This document shows positions 59,301 to 64,000 of a DNA stretch of 64,000 nt, one piece after another (the first letter of the stretch is position 1; each line of letters starts with the position of its first letter). The DNA lies in the NCBI RefSeq assembly GCF_904846075.1, contig NZ_CAJGZH010000001.1:1054001-1118000 (forward strand). The letters are read 5' to 3'. The DNA comes from Psychrobacter glacincola (GTDB lineage Bacteria > Pseudomonadota > Gammaproteobacteria > Pseudomonadales > Moraxellaceae). The position numbers and the translations under genes were made by a program. Below the pieces are notes generated by a model that was not told the DNA's origin, did not search any database, and saw nothing but the letters and a program-made list of their open reading frames with translations.

Positions 59301-59914
59301 TTCGCTTTACTTCCTCTAAGCCTAAGCAGCAAGCGCTGCTATTTGGTTATGGTATGAACAAAACCGATGTAGACAGCGTGACCAATCCGACTCGCGGTAT
59401 GCGTCAGTATTACTCGCTTGAAGCAGGGGCTGATAAAGCCCTTAGCGACACTAATATGGCAATCATTCGCGCGGGTGTCAGCGGCATTTATAGTTTTGGC
59501 GATGAGCAAAAGCATCAAGTGCTGGGCAGTCTGAATACGGGCTACATCTGGGCAGATGATTTTTATGATGTGCCTTATAAATTACGCTTCTTTGCGGGTG
59601 GCGATCAAAGTATTCGTGGTTATGACTATGAGAGCTTGTCACCGCTCGACAAAGGCTATTTGACTGGTGGGCAAGTGCTTGCGGTTGGTAGTGCAGAGTA
59701 TAATTATGAATTTAAACCAGGATTCCGCGGGGCATTCTTCACTGATGTGGGTAATGCTTACGATAAAAACTTCGAGACTGAGACAAAGGTCGGCGTCGGT
59801 GTTGGTATCCGCTGGGCATCGCCAGTCGGTGTGGTAAGAGTTGATGTGGCGGCTGGGGTGACAGAAGAAAGCATACCCGTTAGACTGCATTTCTTTATTG
59901 GCTCGCCTTTATAG
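56333..59914 (+). CDS. tamA: Translocation and assembly module subunit TamA (extended)
   Basis: An Omp85-family outer-membrane protein partnering TamB. The signal core is at residues 58-80 (ALFTALATSLVGFGMAPAALA). A ~340-residue Asp/Asn/Ser-rich region follows. POTRA-type domains cover about 400-660 (TDFTAALPRLRQTALEAAQAVGYYD; LESLSNTYGYFDQYWL). A second acidic insert (~690-780) precedes the barrel, whose GGDQSIRGYDYESLSP (R-G-Y lid motif) and final SPL are visible. 1193 residues against 577 in E. coli TamA. AGGA lies eight bases before the ATG. Met45 is a possible alternative start. Confidence 0.9.
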   Translation: MKHQPSTLARNVSMMQCDTDNVREDIKIQDSQSDRFQKTRRTAAMATHSNAPRIHFTRSALFTALATSLVGFGMAPAALADTTNNVSSPKPPTSNQIAVDQSNIQPTSTQSTTLSDDDTQLDIALDALRLKKAVEQGIIDQSVLDEYSEQSLGIKKSDAQDKSAKKPDAQGMVNSQVNAMDNMAGANDAQLDLSNSANDDLLQQAAAIQQQGYQMMTPEEINRELAAMDMQNAQDIDDITNSTDVNSSTDINSTNVNNNYSNNNNDISNNDRDFDAPIATLDDTTPPIGLDVDLDATNLPAPNNLETLGRNESAAERAQTAEVMSRPIDVSDSVSSGRVDGTGTFDNEIVANASDETNEDGTTSDIINPDDYLPDYQADSQGINQSIEQASKPKPMARNKGNIVKRLYNRLFNAGVMALPHVDTTIYLRQATAEGTVNGKPKLTKADNDVQPMKNIKAALDDTTVQSVTDFTAALPRLRQTALEAAQAVGYYDITLRLRQRNADTIDVIIEELGEPVRVDSRIVEIRGEGSEQPEYIALEKDLPPQVGDIFNHRVYKDSKAALESLSNTYGYFDQYWLNKSVDIILPDNTADVSLVYNTGDRYEFDDVVFFTYDEETNTLTQDPDKLPVELPLLQQLFDFKPGDPFYRPAVTEFSNDLSATRYFNTVNVESILPPDERSEASTLAFDNTPTNNSGTLDDDINSDGALDIAGNNGAESSAASNSSRVNQDNSADDGDENNTESEDNTTANSGETVNPADIAAIDFEADAATLDKLQAIKQKAERLSRLPNDRVLDEKDQEADNLLGKISDGISNIAQKIFPDEESLITDENFVPPTLAGRKTPQQVAESKKVPLYVFVSSSKPRDAQVGLGYGTDTGVRATAKIDYNLLNRKGYQAGAETEVSRITKNVAVYASRPWKHPLNDKLDARLTYEEEVIDQGEGNFDLSTTTLKAALARNIRRDSGWNRSYSVNYRLDELETGVDETELDDLPIRFTSSKPKQQALLFGYGMNKTDVDSVTNPTRGMRQYYSLEAGADKALSDTNMAIIRAGVSGIYSFGDEQKHQVLGSLNTGYIWADDFYDVPYKLRFFAGGDQSIRGYDYESLSPLDKGYLTGGQVLAVGSAEYNYEFKPGFRGAFFTDVGNAYDKNFETETKVGVGVGIRWASPVGVVRVDVAAGVTEESIPVRLHFFIGSPL

Positions 59915-59940
59915 CCATGCAATCCAGTAGTGACATCATT

Positions 59941-60006
59941 TAGCGCGTATTGAACATTATTAAGTCGTCTCCGTTAGTGACATAGAGACAGGTTCAACAC
60001 GCGCTA
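59941..60006 (+). other. Stable stem-loop between tamA and tamB
   Basis: TAGCGCGTATTGAAC pairs with GTTCAACACGCGCTA (14 of 15 canonical, one G-U or A-C position). The loop holds an inner GTCTC/GAGAC stem. No T-run follows, so it is more likely an RNA-stability or partial-attenuation element than a terminator. Confidence 0.55.
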
Positions 60007-60079
60007 TTAGCAATATCCGTTGTATTCCTTATTTATCGTGCCGATTGCCGGTGACCATTCTTTAACGTAGTTGAGTGTC

Positions 60080-63000
60080 ATGCTGACAAAAAATACCCCG
60101 CCTAATAATGCCCCAGATGAAGATCCAGCACAGCGCGATGCTCGTGCCGTCAGACGTTGGTATCCGCTGTCATTTTTGCTCAAATTACTGGTGCTTATTT
60201 TAATTGTGCTGGCCATCATGTTTGCCGTGTTTTTTTACGCAATGGGCACAGAGTCGGGTACGAAGTTTATATTAGAGAAAGTCAGTGCTGAGACGGGCAT
60301 TGATTTTAAATATGGTCGCGGTAATTTACGTGATGGTATCTGGGTCACTGATATTGATATCAAGGCGACTGAAGACCTTGAAGTATTGGTTGATAAAGCC
60401 TACGTCAAGATAGGCTGGCGTGCCATATTTGCCAAAGAAGTGCATCTGCGTGATGCAGACATACAAACCATTGAGATTATCAATAACAAGCCACCAACGG
60501 GTGAGCCGTTCGATTATAAAACGTTACAGCTACCAGTGAACTTACGCTTTGATCACGCTAAAATAAAAAATATTACTTATAAACAAGTGACCAAAGAGCC
60601 AATCGTTGTGCAGGATATTGTTGCCCGTGATTTGACATGGGTCGGTAGCATGGTAACGGTTGGTCGCGGCGATTTACAATATGCTGATATCGTCAAAATC
60701 AGTGCCTTACAAGGTGAAATTGATTTACAAGGCGACTATCCGCTAGATTTAAGCGCGATTGCAGAAGTCAGTGCGCTAGAAAAAGCCTATGTTGACCCAT
60801 TGAATATCACAGCAACAGGGACGCTAAAACGTACGGTTGGTAAGGTTCATAGTCGCTACAATGACAGCGATGTGAGCGGTGATTTTGTTGTCCAAGGTTT
60901 GGATCAGGATTCGCCGTTTCAGGCAAAATTGCAATGGGATGATATTTTGATCCCTTATGCGGAAAGCCAAAAAATTCGTTTGAAAAGTGGTACTGCTACC
61001 GCGACAGGGGTTATCTCTGAAATACGTCTGCGTATCAATACTGAGCTGACGGCTAAAGACATTCCGTCTGGTCACTATCAAGGTCGCGCCGTTATTGCAA
61101 ATAGTCAGATGCGTATTGATCGCTTAGATGCTCAGGTGCCAGCTGGAAATTTAATTCTGCAAGGTATTTTAGATTGGCAAGACAGTTTTGATGTAAAAGT
61201 GCGAGCGACAGGTAGCAATTTTGATATTCGCCGCGTTATTCCTAATGACTATGCTGATTTCAAAGCATATGCACCGCAAAAGCTGAATGGTCGACTGTCA
61301 TTACATTATCAGCAGCAAAACAGTACTGGTAACATAGAGCTTGATGCAGATTTGCGTCAACGTGATGGCGAGCATGTGAATGCTAATATCGTCCAAGGCA
61401 AAACGTCAGCGAAGTCGACACAGGTAGCGCCTTGGTATATCGATGCCAAATGGCAAAACCTAATCCGCCGCGATGTGCCTAATATCGGTAATATTGATAG
61501 TCCGCGTGGACAGGCGGATGTCATCATTCGTGGCTCACGGTTATCAGTAGATGCCAATGCAGTCATTAATGAATTGAATGCCGCTCCTAAAGGCAACTAT
61601 GACGTGCGCGTGCGCAAAGCTGGGGATGTCATCGACATCAATCGCCTGAACTATAAAGGAGTCGTGGGCGACTTATCAGGTACTGGACAGATTCAATTGG
61701 CAAATAAAAAGCGTCCGCTCACATGGCAGATAGATGCGCGTACCAATGGATTATTACCCAAACAGTATCGCAGTGATTTGCCGCTTGAGCGCCTAACAGG
61801 TAGTGTCAGCGCGCGTGGTCGTTTATTGACTATTACTAAAGGTGGCGTTAGTGGTCAGCGTCATATTATTACCTTAAACGATACCGACTTGCAGGTGCAA
61901 CTTGATGCGACTCAAGATGGCCGTGCTATTGGTATAACGGGTGCGGGTGATGCCAAAATCGATATCGTTGGTGGCGAGCTGTCTATGTTCGATGCGCGCT
62001 TCAATGGGCAAGTCGATACTGCAGATGTACCAAAAGGACGCCTATCTATTGATGCGGCTGGCACGCCAAAGTTTATCAGTATTCGTAAGCTCAATTACAA
62101 CGGTGAAGCGGGCGCAGTGAACGCCAAGGGCGTCATCGATTTGCGTAAAAATATCGGCTGGACGATAGATGGTCGCTTCGACAAGTTTAATTTGGGTTAT
62201 TTCTTGCCCAATAATCCAGCGATTATTACTGGTGATTTGAAAACCAGTGGCGAGTGGCAAACTGCGCCTAAGAATAGTAAAAATGCCGCAGGCAAACTGC
62301 AACGTTTTGCGGTGAATTTCGATGGAGTACTAGATGCTGAGCAACTGCCAGCGGGCAAGCTGACCATTGATGCCAGTGGCGATGACCAGCTGATTCGTAT
62401 CAAGCGTTTCCGTCATGTGGGCGCGGCAGGCAGTATTGATGCCAAAGGGACGGTTGATGTACGTCAAGGCATTGCGTGGGATATTGACGCAGTGATGGAT
62501 CGTTTTAATATTGGTTATTTCCTCAAAGATACTCCAAGCCTTATCACCGGCACTATCGATACGGATGGGCGCTGGAGTGATTCGCAGCAAATCATTAATA
62601 TCAAAAAAATTGATTTAAGAGGTATGCTAAAGGGTCAACCGCTTAGTGCCAAGGGTAGCTTAGCGGCGAAGATGCGTCTGCCAAAAGATTTGGCAAGCTA
62701 TTTCAAGCGCCTACAAACGCAAGATGCACAGGCGCAATATAAGCAAGTAAATGCCTTGATAGACAGCTTAAACGCGGATAATTTAGTGCTACGTTGGGGT
62801 GATAATTATGTTACTGCTAATGGCAATGCTAAGCAATTACAAACCAAAATTAACATCACCAGTCTGGATCAGTTGTCAGATAAATTGGCTGGCAAAGTCA
62901 CTGGCGGTGCGACCTTATCACAGCCAGTAGGACAAGCGCTGCCAACCATTTATATCGATTTAGTCGGTGAGCGAATTGCACTGCCGGGCTTTATTTTGCG

Positions 63001-64000
63001 CCAAGGTCGCGTGCGCGGTAAGCTGGTCAATTTAGCAAACAGCCCAAGTCAGCTTATTATCACCGCTGAAGGTTTAGATGCAGCTGGACAGAGTTTTAAA
63101 AGCGTTAAAGCAACATTTAATGGTACTGAGCAGGCGCATGTGGTCAATCTTGACGTTGCCAATGAGCAGCTTACGATTGGCGCAAGGCTTAAAGGCGGCT
63201 TCAATCGGGATAAACTGAGCTGGTCTGGCGTCATCGGTAAGGGCCGTGTTCAATCCAAATATGCGACCTTAAATCAGTTACAGCCAGCGCAGTTAATTGT
63301 TAATTTACCCAACAATCAAAATGGCAATAATAACGATTTAAAAGTACAGTTGGCAGCGCACTGCTGGCAAGCCACCGATCAAACGGGCAAGGTATGCTTA
63401 CGTGAAAACTTAATCGCGTCACCTGATAAAGGTGAGGTGAATATCGCCTTGCAAAATCTAGATACGTCATTACTCTCGGTCTTTTTACCCAAAGATATTG
63501 ACTGGCATGGCAAAATTAATGGTAAGGCGATTGTTGGCTGGCAACGTGGTCGTCCACCGACGATTAATACCACACTGTATTCGGACAACGGCAAAATTGG
63601 CTTGATTCAAGATGGTGATAGTTTACCCGTCACTCTGCCTTATAAGCGGGTCTCACTAATTGCATTGTCCGTCCCTGAGGGCATCAAACTACGTACCGAT
63701 ATTAACACTGGTGGCGGTGCGCGTGGCTATGCTGAAGTGGTCGTTGATCCTTATAAGACGCCTAAGCCAATTTCGGGTGCTTTGGTATTGAATGAGCTTA
63801 ACCTTGCGATATTCAAGCCTTTCTTCCCAGGTATGCGAGTGCTAGAGGGCAATGTCACGATGGCAGGAGGATTGGGCGGTACATTAGATAAGCCGCAATT
63901 CTATGGCGATGTGAAACTTGCTAATGGCCGTATTGCGATGCTTGATTTGCCCATTAATTTAACCAATGTAAATACTGACGCCAAAATTCGTGGCACGCAA
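60080..64000 (+). CDS. tamB: TamB (AsmA-like translocation module), partial
   Basis: The frame stays open from the ATG at 60080 to the window edge (1307 codons), so the C-terminal DUF490/TamB domain is not seen. N-terminus: about 35 cytoplasmic residues, one membrane helix (FLLKLLVLILIVLAIMFAVFFYA), then a long periplasmic part of repeating beta-strand segments. Blocks such as RGNLRDGIWVTDIDI and NLGYFLPNNPAIITGDLKT / NIGYFLKDTPSLITGTIDT show internal repetition typical of the lipid-conducting beta-taco. TamB links the inner membrane to TamA and is linked to phospholipid transport. Starts 165 bases after tamA, probably one operon. Confidence 0.92.
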   Translation, partial: MLTKNTPPNNAPDEDPAQRDARAVRRWYPLSFLLKLLVLILIVLAIMFAVFFYAMGTESGTKFILEKVSAETGIDFKYGRGNLRDGIWVTDIDIKATEDLEVLVDKAYVKIGWRAIFAKEVHLRDADIQTIEIINNKPPTGEPFDYKTLQLPVNLRFDHAKIKNITYKQVTKEPIVVQDIVARDLTWVGSMVTVGRGDLQYADIVKISALQGEIDLQGDYPLDLSAIAEVSALEKAYVDPLNITATGTLKRTVGKVHSRYNDSDVSGDFVVQGLDQDSPFQAKLQWDDILIPYAESQKIRLKSGTATATGVISEIRLRINTELTAKDIPSGHYQGRAVIANSQMRIDRLDAQVPAGNLILQGILDWQDSFDVKVRATGSNFDIRRVIPNDYADFKAYAPQKLNGRLSLHYQQQNSTGNIELDADLRQRDGEHVNANIVQGKTSAKSTQVAPWYIDAKWQNLIRRDVPNIGNIDSPRGQADVIIRGSRLSVDANAVINELNAAPKGNYDVRVRKAGDVIDINRLNYKGVVGDLSGTGQIQLANKKRPLTWQIDARTNGLLPKQYRSDLPLERLTGSVSARGRLLTITKGGVSGQRHIITLNDTDLQVQLDATQDGRAIGITGAGDAKIDIVGGELSMFDARFNGQVDTADVPKGRLSIDAAGTPKFISIRKLNYNGEAGAVNAKGVIDLRKNIGWTIDGRFDKFNLGYFLPNNPAIITGDLKTSGEWQTAPKNSKNAAGKLQRFAVNFDGVLDAEQLPAGKLTIDASGDDQLIRIKRFRHVGAAGSIDAKGTVDVRQGIAWDIDAVMDRFNIGYFLKDTPSLITGTIDTDGRWSDSQQIINIKKIDLRGMLKGQPLSAKGSLAAKMRLPKDLASYFKRLQTQDAQAQYKQVNALIDSLNADNLVLRWGDNYVTANGNAKQLQTKINITSLDQLSDKLAGKVTGGATLSQPVGQALPTIYIDLVGERIALPGFILRQGRVRGKLVNLANSPSQLIITAEGLDAAGQSFKSVKATFNGTEQAHVVNLDVANEQLTIGARLKGGFNRDKLSWSGVIGKGRVQSKYATLNQLQPAQLIVNLPNNQNGNNNDLKVQLAAHCWQATDQTGKVCLRENLIASPDKGEVNIALQNLDTSLLSVFLPKDIDWHGKINGKAIVGWQRGRPPTINTTLYSDNGKIGLIQDGDSLPVTLPYKRVSLIALSVPEGIKLRTDINTGGGARGYAEVVVDPYKTPKPISGALVLNELNLAIFKPFFPGMRVLEGNVTMAGGLGGTLDKPQFYGDVKLANGRIAMLDLPINLTNVNTDAKIRGTQ

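Overview
The window looks like chromosomal DNA of a gammaproteobacterium of the Moraxellaceae, most likely Psychrobacter. The reasons are moderate G+C, AmgK/MurU next to LptD, Coq7 for ubiquinone, a CIO-type bd oxidase, and long Asn/Asp/Ser/Thr-rich extensions on otherwise standard proteins. The genus is inferred from protein character; no database was searched.

Layout. 1-12.6 kb holds a lipoprotein hydrolase, a tiny secreted Cys-containing peptide, gyrA, a tandem duplicated pair of EamA/RarD-like transporters, a GST, a small membrane protein, ribonuclease Z, a DUF815 ATPase and a divergent Ser/Thr kinase-like gene. 12.5-16.2 kb (minus) holds tRNA-Leu(UAG) and the nitrogen two-component pair ntrB-ntrC. 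16.3-30 kb (plus) holds rimO and the conserved envelope cluster pyrH-frr-uppS-cdsA-dxr-rseP-bamA-lpxD-fabZ-lpxA, with no skp between bamA and lpxD and no lpxB after lpxA. 30-35 kb holds a sodium-coupled transporter, tgt, a SOUL heme-binding protein and asd. 35.3-46.1 kb is bounded by two nearly identical IS982-family elements in opposite orientation, each with its own target duplication. Between them lie an EEP-family phosphatase/nuclease, a candidate regulatory RNA, lptD-surA (minus) and amgK-murU (plus). 46.2-49 kb is a cioA-cioB-DUF2474 oxidase operon. 49.4-55.9 kb (minus) holds a second lipoprotein hydrolase, a secreted repeat protein, coq7 and an LplT-like transporter. 56.3 kb to the end is tamA followed by tamB, which runs off the window.

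How the genes work together. Most of the window builds the outer envelope: isoprenoid carrier synthesis (dxr, uppS), phospholipid (cdsA), lipid A (lpxD, fabZ, lpxA), LPS delivery (lptD), outer-membrane protein insertion (bamA, surA, tamA, tamB), envelope stress proteolysis (rseP) and peptidoglycan recycling (amgK, murU).

The most notable find is a noncoding gene at about 37.64-37.83 kb. It has a palindrome TGTAAG-N6-CTTACG matching the GacA upstream activating sequence (11 of 12 defined bases), then a promoter-like stretch, then about 190 nt with five GGA motifs (one in the loop of a 5-bp hairpin, one in an ACAAGGAT context), and a strong intrinsic terminator. This is the architecture of an RsmX/Y/Z-CsrB type small RNA that sequesters RsmA/CsrA.
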